Assembly: GCA_964644555.1 (NCBI GenBank)
Contig: CAZXWI010000029.1
Span: forward strand, 1 to 17,935
Length of the DNA: 17,935 nucleotides
Direction of reading: 5' to 3'
Source: RUG14186 sp964644555
Lineage (GTDB): Bacteria; Bacillota; Clostridia; Eubacteriales; Anaerofustaceae
The notes beneath the pieces were generated by a model. That model made no database searches. It saw nothing but the letters and a program-made list of their open reading frames with translations, and was not told where the DNA came from. Both the position numbers and the translations under genes were made by a program. Below, in pieces: positions 7,956 to 15,840 of the stretch (position 1 is its first letter; the number at the start of each line of letters is the position of its first letter).

Positions 7956-7984
7956 TTGAATTTTTCTCTGTATCGGGTTATAAT
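7956..7984 (+). promoter_or_regulatory. Sigma-A promoter of the 6S RNA gene
   Basis: TTGAAT (7956-7961), exactly 17 nt, then a perfect TATAAT (7979-7984). The predicted start, about 7 nt downstream, falls at the first bases of the 6S RNA closing stem (near 7991). This is the best vegetative promoter in the window. Confidence 0.85.
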
Positions 7985-7990
7985 AATAAT

Positions 7991-8157
7991 ACCGAAAGAC
8001 GTTAAACTTATTTTGAACCTACACTTTTTCTACGGGACTTCGCGTCTTTGTGCCTATGTTGGGCCTCATTTATATCGGAGGATAACAGAAGTTCAAAGCA
8101 GATAACCCACCTTAGCTTTTGCTAGGGATCAAAATATGTTGTCTTTCGGTATTATTT
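7991..8157 (+). ncRNA. ssrS: 6S RNA (RNA polymerase-binding regulator)
   Basis: 6S RNA mimics an open promoter and sequesters sigma-A RNA polymerase in nutrient-limited cells. ACCGAAAGAC (7991-8000) pairs perfectly with GTCTTTCGGT (8141-8150), and TATTTTGA (8009-8016) with TCAAAATA (8129-8136), making the closing stem. A large bubble follows. Its 3' strand carries a 7-bp hairpin (8110-8116 with 8121-8127, loop TTTT). The apical arm uses GGACTTC (8035-8041) with GAAGTTC (8088-8094), TGTT with AACA, and CCTC with GAGG. The segment GCGTCTTTGT...GTTGGGCC (8042-8064) resembles, from memory, the same region of B. subtilis 6S-1 RNA. Size (about 165 nt), promoter position and a U-rich end after the stem all fit. 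The last few bases overlap the 3' end of the convergent NfeD-like gene. Exact ends are inferred. Confidence 0.85.
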
Positions 8158-8736
8158 TCTTTCGACTATAACCGTACAGTCGCTGTATGCGTACATGATA
8201 GTAACATCACTTCCTACGGCAAGAGTTACTTCGTCCAAACTCAATGCTCTTATTTCGCACACCTTATTATTTATAAATATTCTTATAAGACCTTCCCCTC
8301 TTTTTCCTGCAGGGATATCTTTTACCACTTTCCCGTCATATCCTGCCGTTCTCGGAACGAATATGATATCGGGGTTTGTTTTAACATCAAAGGCATATTT
8401 CAAATTGCTTATTGCCACCTCGACCGCCAAAGCAAAGCATATGCTTATTACGAGTGAAGCAAAATATGGCAATTCACTTCTCAAAAATATTATGCCCGAT
8501 AGGCAAAATGAAAAAATAAAGCACAAAACCCCGATAAACGAAAACAATTTCGGCACTATCGGTTTTACGACTTTATTTTTCGGATATTTTACCAAATCCA
8601 CACATTCCTCGGTTTGCATCGGCGCTTTTTTTCGTTTTATCCGAAATACAGCCGAAATGACTGCAAATGCAATCATTACGGCCGCACCAATACAACAATA
8701 AACAAATAAACTGTAAAGTTTTGCTGTATTATTCAT
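8152..8736 (-). CDS. NfeD-like membrane protein with C-terminal OB-fold
   Basis: This is a 194-residue membrane protein of uncertain function. Three hydrophobic segments (about 10-31, 62-84 and 90-110) are followed by a soluble beta-rich domain (about 130-193). That domain has GYDGKVVKDIPAGKRGEG, then strands through IRALSLDEVTLAVGSDVTIMYAYSDCTVIVE. This is the NfeD C-terminal pattern: a G-x-x-G start, a P-x-G turn, then G-x-x-V-x-V near the end. NfeD proteins usually associate with flotillins or rhomboid/ClpP-like proteases; neither is encoded nearby. It starts 12 nt after yajC, with AAAGAG as a weak ribosome binding site, and is the last gene of the minus-strand operon. The membrane part is unlike the short standard NfeD form, so the family call is moderate. 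Confidence 0.6.
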   Translation of the reverse strand: MNNTAKLYSLFVYCCIGAAVMIAFAVISAVFRIKRKKAPMQTEECVDLVKYPKNKVVKPIVPKLFSFIGVLCFIFSFCLSGIIFLRSELPYFASLVISICFALAVEVAISNLKYAFDVKTNPDIIFVPRTAGYDGKVVKDIPAGKRGEGLIRIFINNKVCEIRALSLDEVTLAVGSDVTIMYAYSDCTVIVERK

Positions 8737-8748
8737 TATAATAACTCT

Positions 8749-9120
8749 TTATTCTTCTGTAGGTGTTTCATCTGTATCGTCTAAAACAACATCATACTCA
8801 AGTTCTTCTGCTGCTTCTTCAGCTGCTTCCTGAACTACTTTATTTGCAACTGCATCTTTTCTGATTTCGACTTTAACTTTGTCGGGAAGAAGTTCGATAA
8901 CGAATCTATCGTCTTTTCTGCTTCTTACGACACCGTAGAATCCGCCGATTGTCAAGATTTCATCACCTTTTTTCAATGAATCGAGCATATCGTTTCTCTG
9001 CTGTGCCTGTTTTTTCTGATTCTTTGATGTGAAAATCATGGGAATGAACATTACAGCCACGAGCACGAGCAACATGAGTGAAGATTGATTTACTGCTCCA
9101 AGCAATATTCCGTTTAACAT
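8749..9120 (-). CDS. yajC: Preprotein translocase subunit YajC
   Basis: YajC is a small accessory protein of the SecDF-YajC complex at the SecYEG translocon. The 123-residue product has one N-terminal membrane helix (about 13-31), a basic stretch (SKNQKKQAQQRNDMLDSLKKGD) and the conserved KGDEILTIGGFYGVV (51-65), followed by a beta segment and an acidic tail. I chose the ATG at 9120 because AGGAGG lies 8 nt upstream. A start 16 codons earlier (9168) would lie inside tgt and lacks such a site. It follows tgt by 22 nt, a very common pairing. secD and secF, often next, are absent here; an NfeD-like gene follows instead. Confidence 0.96.
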   Translation of the reverse strand: MLNGILLGAVNQSSLMLLVLVAVMFIPMIFTSKNQKKQAQQRNDMLDSLKKGDEILTIGGFYGVVRSRKDDRFVIELLPDKVKVEIRKDAVANKVVQEAAEEAAEELEYDVVLDDTDETPTEE

Positions 9121-9142
9121 TAAGAAATCCTCCTTGTAATGA

Positions 9143-10258
9143 TTAATGATTATACCATACTTTTTCAAAGTTACGCTTAAAATCTACAAAATTATTATTA
9201 ATTATGCTTTCTCGCATTTCCTGCATTAGTTTTGTGGTTACGGCAATGTTATGAATGCTTAAAAGCATGGAAGCTTCTATCTCTTCAGCAACTACCAAAT
9301 GTCTCAAATACGCTTTGGTATAATTTCTGCATGTATAACAATCGCAGTCGCTGTCAAGCGGTGTAAAGTCCTCTTTATACTTAGCATTTCGTAAATTTAT
9401 TCTGCCGCTTCTGGTAAGCGCTGTGCCGTTTCTGCCCATTCGGGTTTGCATTACGCAATCAAACATATCAAGCCCCGATGCAACCCCTTCCACAAGCATA
9501 TCAAAGCTTCCCACGCCCATTAAATATCTCGGTTTGTCTTTAGGCATGAGCGGCACGGTGTAGTTCATCATCTCAAACATCAATTCTCTCGGTTCGCCTA
9601 CGCTAAGTCCCCCTACAGAATACCCGGGTAAATCCCTTGAGCATGTTTCTTCTACGGCAATTCTTCTTAAATCTTTATACATTCCGCCTTGAATTATTCC
9701 GAATAACGACTGAGCCTCGGTGTTTTTATGAGCAGCTTTACACCTATCCAACCAGTTTAGTGTCATATCGAGAGATTTTTTTGTGTAGTTGTAATCCGCA
9801 GGATATGGAACACATTCATCAAAAGCCATAATTATATCAGCCCCGAGGTCATTTTGTATCTGAATGGATTTTTCGGGAGAAATAAAGTGCTTACTTCCGT
9901 CAATGTGACTGCGGAATTCAACTCCGTCTGAAGTGATTTGGTTTATTTTACCCAAACTGAACACCTGAAATCCACCGCTGTCCGTTAAAATGGGGCGATC
10001 CCAGTTCATGAATTTGTGAAGCCCACCGGCTTTTTTTACTATATCTTCTCCGGGTCTTAAATGCAAATGATAAGTATTTGACAAAATAATTTGCACTTCA
10101 TGTTCTTTTAAGGTTTCAGGAAGAACAGCCTTAACGGAAGCCTTTGTTCCGACAGGCATAAATACCGGTGTTTTTATATCTCCGTGGGGAGTATGTACTA
10201 TTCCCGCCCTTGCGTGTGTGTAAGGGCATTCTTTTATCAATTCGTATTTTACGCTCAT
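9143..10258 (-). CDS. tgt: tRNA-guanine(34) transglycosylase (queuine family)
   Basis: Tgt exchanges guanine 34 for preQ1 in tRNAs with GUN anticodons (Asp, Asn, His, Tyr), an early tRNA step of queuosine synthesis. The 371-residue protein is of bacterial length. It has LTDSGGFQVFSL with catalytic Asp93, the nucleophile region GLDMFDCVMQTRMGRNG (Asp264/Asp267), the IIQGG and GGLSVGEP substrate-binding segments, and zinc ligands Cys305, Cys307, Cys310 (CDCYTC) and His336. The ATG has AAGGA upstream and lies 11 nt after the era stop, so there is no room for a preQ1 riboswitch. No queA or preQ1 synthesis gene is in the window. Confidence 0.98.
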   Translation of the reverse strand: MSVKYELIKECPYTHARAGIVHTPHGDIKTPVFMPVGTKASVKAVLPETLKEHEVQIILSNTYHLHLRPGEDIVKKAGGLHKFMNWDRPILTDSGGFQVFSLGKINQITSDGVEFRSHIDGSKHFISPEKSIQIQNDLGADIIMAFDECVPYPADYNYTKKSLDMTLNWLDRCKAAHKNTEAQSLFGIIQGGMYKDLRRIAVEETCSRDLPGYSVGGLSVGEPRELMFEMMNYTVPLMPKDKPRYLMGVGSFDMLVEGVASGLDMFDCVMQTRMGRNGTALTRSGRINLRNAKYKEDFTPLDSDCDCYTCRNYTKAYLRHLVVAEEIEASMLLSIHNIAVTTKLMQEMRESIINNNFVDFKRNFEKVWYNH

Positions 10259-10269
10259 AACAGTTCCTT

Positions 10270-11172
10270 TTAATAATTTTCGTCTTTAATGTATCCGAAT
10301 TCTTTTAAATCGTAATCTCGTTCTCGCCAATCACTCTTTACCTTAACCCAAACATTCAAATTGACTTTCATATCGGTGAGTTCCTCTATATCGAGCCTTG
10401 CTTTGGTGGCTATTCGCTTTAGCATTTCGCCGTTTTTGCCTATGATTATGGCCTTATGCGACTTCTTTTCGCAATATATTTCGGCATCCACATCAAGTAT
10501 ATTTCCCCTCTCGCTCATTTTGGTTATTTCAACGGCTATTCCGTGAGGGATTTCATCGTTAAGAAGCCTTAATATTTTTTCTCTGAGTATTTCTGCGGTA
10601 AAAAATTTCTCCGTACGATCCGTTACCACATCGTCAGGGAAGAATCTTGGACCTACGGGCAGATATTTTTCGATAACTTCTACCAAAGTATCTATATTGA
10701 TTCCCTTGTATGCGGAAACAGGCACTATTTCGTCTATCCACTCATATTGAGAATACATTTCTATCTTTTTTAATATCTCTTCCCTTTTTACCTTATCGAT
10801 TTTGTTGATTACCAAAATTACGGGAGTTTGCGCATTTTTAAGCCTCTCCAAAATTCTTCTGTCACCGGGGCCTATGGAAATATCTTCTTCCACCAAAAAC
10901 AATACCACATCCACATCATTCAGCGAACTGTCGGCAACATCGGTCATAAAAGTGCCTAATTTATTTTTCGGCTTATGGAATCCCGGTGCGTCCAAAAAAA
11001 CCATTTGTGAGCGTTCTGAGGTTCTCACGAGGCGAATTATGTTTCTTGTAGTCTGCGGTTTGTCCGAAACAATGGAGAGTTTTTGTCCGACCAAAGCGTT
11101 CAAAAGAGTGCTTTTGCCTACATTGGTTCTTCCGGCAACGGCTATAAATCCTGATTTAAAATCGTTATCCAT
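10270..11172 (-). CDS. era: GTPase Era, 30S ribosome assembly factor
   Basis: Era is an essential-type GTPase that binds the 3' end of 16S rRNA and assists 30S maturation. The 300-residue protein has the G1 loop GRTNVGKS (14-21), G2 TTR (41-43), G3 DAPG (61-64), G4 NKID (123-126) and G5 VSA (152-154). A C-terminal KH domain carries IIGKNGEMLKRI (243-254). The G1 loop has Thr where most Era proteins have Pro (GRPNVGKS), a mild variation that leaves the nucleotide-binding Lys and Ser. AAGGAT precedes the ATG. It lies 38 nt after ybeY, the largest gap in this operon, and 11 nt before tgt. Confidence 0.98.
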   Translation of the reverse strand: MDNDFKSGFIAVAGRTNVGKSTLLNALVGQKLSIVSDKPQTTRNIIRLVRTSERSQMVFLDAPGFHKPKNKLGTFMTDVADSSLNDVDVVLFLVEEDISIGPGDRRILERLKNAQTPVILVINKIDKVKREEILKKIEMYSQYEWIDEIVPVSAYKGINIDTLVEVIEKYLPVGPRFFPDDVVTDRTEKFFTAEILREKILRLLNDEIPHGIAVEITKMSERGNILDVDAEIYCEKKSHKAIIIGKNGEMLKRIATKARLDIEELTDMKVNLNVWVKVKSDWRERDYDLKEFGYIKDENY

Positions 11173-11210
11173 TAATATATCCTTATCTTATAATTTGTTT
11201 TGTGTTTACT

Positions 11211-11675
11211 TTATCCTTGCATTTCGTTTTTGAAAATGCCGAGCTTTTTCATTATTTCTTTTTCCATACCACGCATTTCGAGCTTGTCCTCTTCAGTCAT
11301 ATGGTCATACCCCATCAAATGCAAAAACGAATGAACGCTCAAATATGCAAGCTCCCTTTGAAAACTATGTCCGAAGCTTTCAGCTTGCTCTTTTGCCACA
11401 TCAATACAAAGCACTATATCACCGAGTATCTCAACTCCTCGTGGATCGGTTTCTTCCATAGGAAAGGATAATACATCGGTTGGGCTGTCCACTCCTCTGA
11501 ATTTAGCGTTTAGTTCATGAATTTCGTTTTTATCAACAATGGAAATACTCACCTGATACCCCGTATCGAAATCGAAAAACTCCGATGCTCCTTTAACGGC
11601 ATTCGTAATTTCTTCGTATGTCAAATTATCAAATTCATTATCGGTTCGGTTTTCAAAATATATTTCTTCTATCAT
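11211..11675 (-). CDS. ybeY: Endoribonuclease YbeY (16S rRNA maturation)
   Basis: YbeY is a metal-dependent endoribonuclease involved in 16S rRNA 3'-end maturation and ribosome quality control. The 154-residue protein shows the zinc-binding signature H-x3-H-x5-H in HSFLHLMGYDH (His115, His119, His125) and the conserved TDVLSFP (66-72), with ILGDIVLC and FQRELAYLSVHS. It starts 3 nt after the pgpH stop, with GAAAAAGAG as the ribosome binding region. In B. subtilis its ortholog yqfG sits between yqfF and dgkA; here dgkA and cdd are missing and era follows directly. Confidence 0.97.
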   Translation of the reverse strand: MIEEIYFENRTDNEFDNLTYEEITNAVKGASEFFDFDTGYQVSISIVDKNEIHELNAKFRGVDSPTDVLSFPMEETDPRGVEILGDIVLCIDVAKEQAESFGHSFQRELAYLSVHSFLHLMGYDHMTEEDKLEMRGMEKEIMKKLGIFKNEMQG

Positions 11676-11678
11676 ATA

Positions 11679-13721
11679 TTACTCTTTTTCCTCCTGACCG
11701 GGGTATTTTACCCTCTCGTGATATACATTGCACAAGACTTCCCAAAATTCCTGCTTTATGGTTTCAATATCCTTAAATGTCAAGTGGCTTTTAAGAAGTT
11801 GCCCCTCGTTTATTTTTTTATTTACCACAGAGTCTATAATGTTTCTTATATTTTCGGCATTCGGATTACTCAAACTTCTTACAGCAGCCTCTACGGAATC
11901 TGCAAACATTACTATTCCCGTTTCTTTCGATTCCGGCAATTTGCCGCTGTAGTGAAAATTTTCTTCACCCTTATATCCCTCGGACTGTGCTTTTACCTTA
12001 AAATAGGTTATCTCGCTCGTTCCGTGATGAGTTATTATAAATTCGATTATCTCTTTCGGGATATTGTACTTTTGTGCAATATATACACCGTCGGTTACAT
12101 GGTTCTTTATTATTTTTGCACTTGCTTCGGCAGGCAAATTTCCCAAGAAATTCTCAGTATTAGCTTGATTTTCGCTGAAATACAACGGTTTTTCAGACTT
12201 GCCTATATCGTGATAATACGCACCAACCCTTGCAAGAAGAGGATTTGCATTGATTGCCGCAGCAGCACTCTCCGCCAAATTACTTACAATAAGGCTGTGA
12301 TGGTATGTTCCAGGAGCTACATTTACCAATCGCTGTATCGCATCATCATTCGCTCCCGACATTTCCAATAGCTTGAATGGAGTGAGCATACCGAAAACGG
12401 TTTCCCAAACCAAATTCAATGCATTGGTGACTAATGTCGAAATCAAACCGCTGCCTATGCAATAAGTAATATTTTTCAGCATATAAAACGAAAATACATT
12501 GTTTCTGGCAACTCCTATAAAGATTACCACCAAAGCATTTACCGTGCAAACTAATGCCCCCGACTTAAAAATGTCGAATCGGGATCTTATGCTTCTTAAT
12601 TTTATTATCCCAGCGTAACTTGATACGGTCAAAAATATTACCGAGTCCGAATCAAGCTGGGTGGCTATCGAAATAAAAACGACAAAAAAGAAGTTGAATA
12701 ACAGCGCCGCCTTTGTTCCAAACATCAAACACATTGTCATGGAAAACAATGCGGCAGGCAATAAATATATCGAAAAGCGTATGCTTATTTGGCTTATCAG
12801 CAGTGCCACAATACAGGTTATTCCGATTACGGTCATCTTCTTTGTTGAGTAATAAATATTCGGATAGTATTCTTTTACGAATCCCAAAAACAACACCGCA
12901 ACTAATAATAAAAGCACCGGAAGTCCGATAGTCGAAAACGATTTATCGAAAAGCCCTGTTTTTATAAGGCCGTTGTCCTTTAAAAGTCTGATATCGTCTT
13001 CCGTTATGACATCGCCTTTATTTATAATGGTTTGCCCTGCCTCATAGACTACTTCGTAAACGCTGTCACGAGCAGCCTGCTTGGCAATTTTCGTTGCCGA
13101 TTCGTTAAGTAGCATATTCGGATAAATGTAATTTTTTACCACTTGAGACACTATTTGCTTTTGAGTTTTATTCAGTGCGGTATTCTGAATAAAATTATCT
13201 GCAAATGCTTTGTATTCATCCATATTGGAAGAAATAACTTCGTTGTTTAAGTATACATTATCCAGTGCATCTCTTGCCGCAGAATGAAGTATTTCAATTT
13301 CAGCCGATGATAATCCAAGCAAATATTTGTAGTCATCTATGCTCAAATCTTGCGAATATACGCTGTTTGCCGCATCCACCGCTTTTAAATCCAAATATTC
13401 CATATACATTCCCGAAACACCGCCGAAAAAGCCGTTAAGACTGTTTTGTGCGTTTTCCTGCGCTGTGGCAATGTAGTCATAAACGGGTGCTGTGGTGTTC
13501 TCAGCCTGATTTCGCAAATTCTCCGTCATGCGTTCGTTTATTATACGCTTTGGAGCTATAACGCTTTCGTTTGCTATATCTCCCACGGAATACGATACCC
13601 CTGTAGGCGTTAGACCTATAAACGCAATAAGAAATATTAAAATATAAAAAACAGCAAAAATAAATGCTCTTATGATTTTACCTTTTTCTGCAATACTATC
13701 TTTCATACTTTTCATATGCAT
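11679..13721 (-). CDS. pgpH: 7TM-HD phosphodiesterase, PgpH/YqfF family
   Basis: This is a membrane phosphodiesterase of the 7TMR-HD family; the Listeria member PgpH hydrolyses cyclic di-AMP. The 680-residue protein has an N-terminal membrane helix (about 17-37), an extracytoplasmic domain (about 40-262), about seven membrane helices (about 263-437) and a cytoplasmic HD domain. Metal-binding residues are present: GTYHHS (His474/475), AYYHDIGK (His504-Asp505), His541, THHG (His565/566) and Asp608. I chose the ATG at 13721, 6 nt after AAAGGA; in-frame ATGs at 13715 and 13706 are alternatives. The start overlaps the end of phoH by 26 nt. c-di-AMP as substrate is inferred from the family. Confidence 0.95.
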   Translation of the reverse strand: MHMKSMKDSIAEKGKIIRAFIFAVFYILIFLIAFIGLTPTGVSYSVGDIANESVIAPKRIINERMTENLRNQAENTTAPVYDYIATAQENAQNSLNGFFGGVSGMYMEYLDLKAVDAANSVYSQDLSIDDYKYLLGLSSAEIEILHSAARDALDNVYLNNEVISSNMDEYKAFADNFIQNTALNKTQKQIVSQVVKNYIYPNMLLNESATKIAKQAARDSVYEVVYEAGQTIINKGDVITEDDIRLLKDNGLIKTGLFDKSFSTIGLPVLLLLVAVLFLGFVKEYYPNIYYSTKKMTVIGITCIVALLISQISIRFSIYLLPAALFSMTMCLMFGTKAALLFNFFFVVFISIATQLDSDSVIFLTVSSYAGIIKLRSIRSRFDIFKSGALVCTVNALVVIFIGVARNNVFSFYMLKNITYCIGSGLISTLVTNALNLVWETVFGMLTPFKLLEMSGANDDAIQRLVNVAPGTYHHSLIVSNLAESAAAAINANPLLARVGAYYHDIGKSEKPLYFSENQANTENFLGNLPAEASAKIIKNHVTDGVYIAQKYNIPKEIIEFIITHHGTSEITYFKVKAQSEGYKGEENFHYSGKLPESKETGIVMFADSVEAAVRSLSNPNAENIRNIIDSVVNKKINEGQLLKSHLTFKDIETIKQEFWEVLCNVYHERVKYPGQEEKE

Positions 13722-14652
13722 CTATTATCCTTTGCACTATTGGATTTCTTACCACATCTTCATTCGTCAAGTTAACAAACTTTATACCTTTTACATTTCC
13801 CAATATTTTTTCTATATCATTAAGTCCGGAACGCTCTTTAAATGGTAAATCCGTTTGAGTTCTATCCCCTGTGATTACCGCTTTCGAAGAAAATCCCAAA
13901 CGAGTCAAAAACATCTTCATTTGTTCCGATGTGGTATTTTGAGCTTCATCCATTATAATAAAGCTGTTATCCAGTGTTCTCCCTCTCATATAAGCCAAAG
14001 GCGCTATTTCGATACTCTTTTTGGCAATATTTCTCTCACAAACTTCGCTTCCCATTACATCGTATAACGCATCATACATCGGGCGCAGATACGGATCGAC
14101 TTTCTCTTTTAAATCTCCCGGTAAAAATCCCAAATGTTCTCCAGCTTCTATGGCAGGTCTTACCAATACTATTCTCTCAACATCGCCTTTTTTGAATGCA
14201 TTTACCGCCATAGCCACGGCAAGGTATGTTTTGCCCGTGCCGGCAGGACCTATGCTAAATACAATGTCATTTTTCTCGATTGCGTCTACATACTCACGCT
14301 GTCCTTGGGTTTTACATTTTATTGCCTTGCCCCTATATGTGTGGCAAACAACATCATTAATATACGATAAATCGAATTCTCCTGTTTTTTCAACTTTGGC
14401 ATTTACATAATTTCTTGCGGTTGCATCCACGGCTTGTCCTTTTGTAAGTAATGCAATAAAAGCCTTTATCGCATTTGCCGCCATACAGACCGCATCTTCT
14501 TCTCCAGAAATTGAAACCTCTTCGGAATATTGCGATATCTCAACATCGTATTTTTCTTCAAGCTCCGTAATATTAACATTTCCGATTCCGAATAACTCCG
14601 CATAGTCGATATCATACGGGATACCTATTCTCAATTCGTATTCTTTTTTCAT
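13696..14652 (-). CDS. phoH: PhoH-like ATPase
   Basis: PhoH is a cytoplasmic P-loop ATPase of the RNA helicase-like PhoH family, thought to act in RNA metabolism. The 318-residue protein has a small N-terminal domain (1-85), then Walker A GPAGTGKT (135-142), the family signature VLVRPAIEAGEHLGFLPGDL (162-181), Walker B IIMDEAQN (232-239) and TGDRTQTDLP (261-270). I chose the ATG at 14652. A GTG three codons earlier (14661) is also open. GAGG lies only 3 nt before this ATG, shorter than usual, so the exact start is not settled. It lies between yqfD (13 nt upstream) and pgpH (overlap), the standard Firmicute order. Confidence 0.96.
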   Translation of the reverse strand: MKKEYELRIGIPYDIDYAELFGIGNVNITELEEKYDVEISQYSEEVSISGEEDAVCMAANAIKAFIALLTKGQAVDATARNYVNAKVEKTGEFDLSYINDVVCHTYRGKAIKCKTQGQREYVDAIEKNDIVFSIGPAGTGKTYLAVAMAVNAFKKGDVERIVLVRPAIEAGEHLGFLPGDLKEKVDPYLRPMYDALYDVMGSEVCERNIAKKSIEIAPLAYMRGRTLDNSFIIMDEAQNTTSEQMKMFLTRLGFSSKAVITGDRTQTDLPFKERSGLNDIEKILGNVKGIKFVNLTNEDVVRNPIVQRIIDAYEKYER

Positions 14653-14665
14653 AAACCTCACTGTT

Positions 14666-15832
14666 TTACTTTATAATTTCTTCTATCGCTATATTATATA
14701 AATAACGGACTGTAGCATCCGCTTCAAGCTGATTTAACTTATTTACTTTCGTTGAATATGTAATATCCAAGATAGATTTATCCACTATGATTTTTTCACT
14801 TATGATGTCATTTATCTCGCTTGCTATTTCATATTCGCTTTTTTGTATACAGTCGTTAATATTATACCACTTTATTTCATCATATAAAACAGGAATTTCA
14901 AACCATGCTATCTTTACTTTTTTGTTTTTTTCGCTGAAAGAAACTTTATTGTCTTTATCATCACATTCCGAATAGGAAAATATATGATTCCCGATATAAA
15001 CATCGTATTCGGATTCGTATAAACTGCCGCTTTTGGGAATATACATATCAAGGGTTATGTCACTGATTTTTTCTTCTTGGTATGCATTTACTTCACCCAT
15101 GGCATGCACCTTTTTCGTAACGACAGTATCATCCAAAAAAGTGTTGTATATTACTTCACCGCTTATTAAAATATCCCCTTTTTTTACATAGTCGCCCTCA
15201 TTTACCATTAAAACCCCGTTATACACCTTAACCGAATCGATTAGAGCATCCTCTTTTGCCACCAAATTGACTGGTTCGGTCTTTTTATATTCGTAAATTG
15301 GGTTTTCCCTAATGACAGCCTCAATATACAAGGTAGTTCCTTTTATACTTATGTTAACGGATGAAAAATCATCAAACTCCTTTAATATTGCAATATTTAA
15401 TTTATCAATGTCAATTTCATTCTTTTTTATCGACTGCTTAATATTTTCCGAATATAAAAAGTTAAGCAGTTCGCTCTCATATTTATCTGCTTCAAGCGAT
15501 ATATTCCATATTCTTAAAGATAAAAACATAATTACAGCCAAAACCACACCCAGCATACATATCAATGCAGCTTGGCTTTTTATCTTCAAAAATCGTTTTA
15601 TAAATCCGCTTTGTTCTTTAATAAAAATATTGCAGCCGAATTGGGAAGATAGTGCTTTTATTTTTTCTAAATCTTTGTTTAACGATGTAAAAAGCAGTGA
15701 ATTATCTTCGTATACAACATTCCAAACTATAATGCCATTCAGCTGCAATAAATTCAATACTTTTTCGGGATATAGAGTATTTACCGAAATCACATTATAA
15801 GTTTTACAATTATTAAGGTATTTAATAAACAT
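14666..15832 (-). CDS. yqfD: Sporulation protein YqfD
   Basis: YqfD is a sigma-E-regulated sporulation protein in Bacillus, found in nearly all spore formers. The 388-residue product has a cytoplasmic N-terminal domain (1-80), one membrane helix (about 87-107) that includes the family's usual following IWNISLE, and a long extracytoplasmic C-terminal region. The latter holds ENPIYEYKKTEPVNLVA and the segments YNGVLMVNEGDYVKKGDILISG, which resemble the hairpin (biotinyl-lipoyl-like) fold seen in this family. AGAGGA sits just ahead of the ATG, and yqfC ends 8 nt upstream. The biochemical function is unknown. Confidence 0.93.
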   Translation of the reverse strand: MFIKYLNNCKTYNVISVNTLYPEKVLNLLQLNGIIVWNVVYEDNSLLFTSLNKDLEKIKALSSQFGCNIFIKEQSGFIKRFLKIKSQAALICMLGVVLAVIMFLSLRIWNISLEADKYESELLNFLYSENIKQSIKKNEIDIDKLNIAILKEFDDFSSVNISIKGTTLYIEAVIRENPIYEYKKTEPVNLVAKEDALIDSVKVYNGVLMVNEGDYVKKGDILISGEVIYNTFLDDTVVTKKVHAMGEVNAYQEEKISDITLDMYIPKSGSLYESEYDVYIGNHIFSYSECDDKDNKVSFSEKNKKVKIAWFEIPVLYDEIKWYNINDCIQKSEYEIASEINDIISEKIIVDKSILDITYSTKVNKLNQLEADATVRYLYNIAIEEIIK

Positions 15833-15840
15833 ATATTCCT

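Noticed and set aside
7985..8156. SRP RNA, tmRNA or T-box as alternative reading of the structured RNA
   Set aside because: There is no SRP Alu/GNAR-loop domain, no tRNA-like end or tag frame as in tmRNA, and no T-box sequence. Nothing downstream on the plus strand is a gene it could regulate.
8119..8457. Plus-strand open frame starting inside the 6S RNA
   Set aside because: It begins within the structured RNA, runs antisense to the NfeD-like gene, has no ribosome binding site and no recognisable domain.
10259..10269. preQ1 riboswitch ahead of tgt
   Set aside because: tgt starts 11 nt after the era stop, leaving no space, and no preQ1 aptamer-like hairpin with a purine-rich tail was seen.
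11517..12371. 284-codon open frame on the plus strand opposite pgpH and ybeY
   Set aside because: Its product is Phe/Tyr/Ile-rich without domain character and lies antisense to two well-conserved genes. It is a shadow of the low-GC codon use on the other strand.
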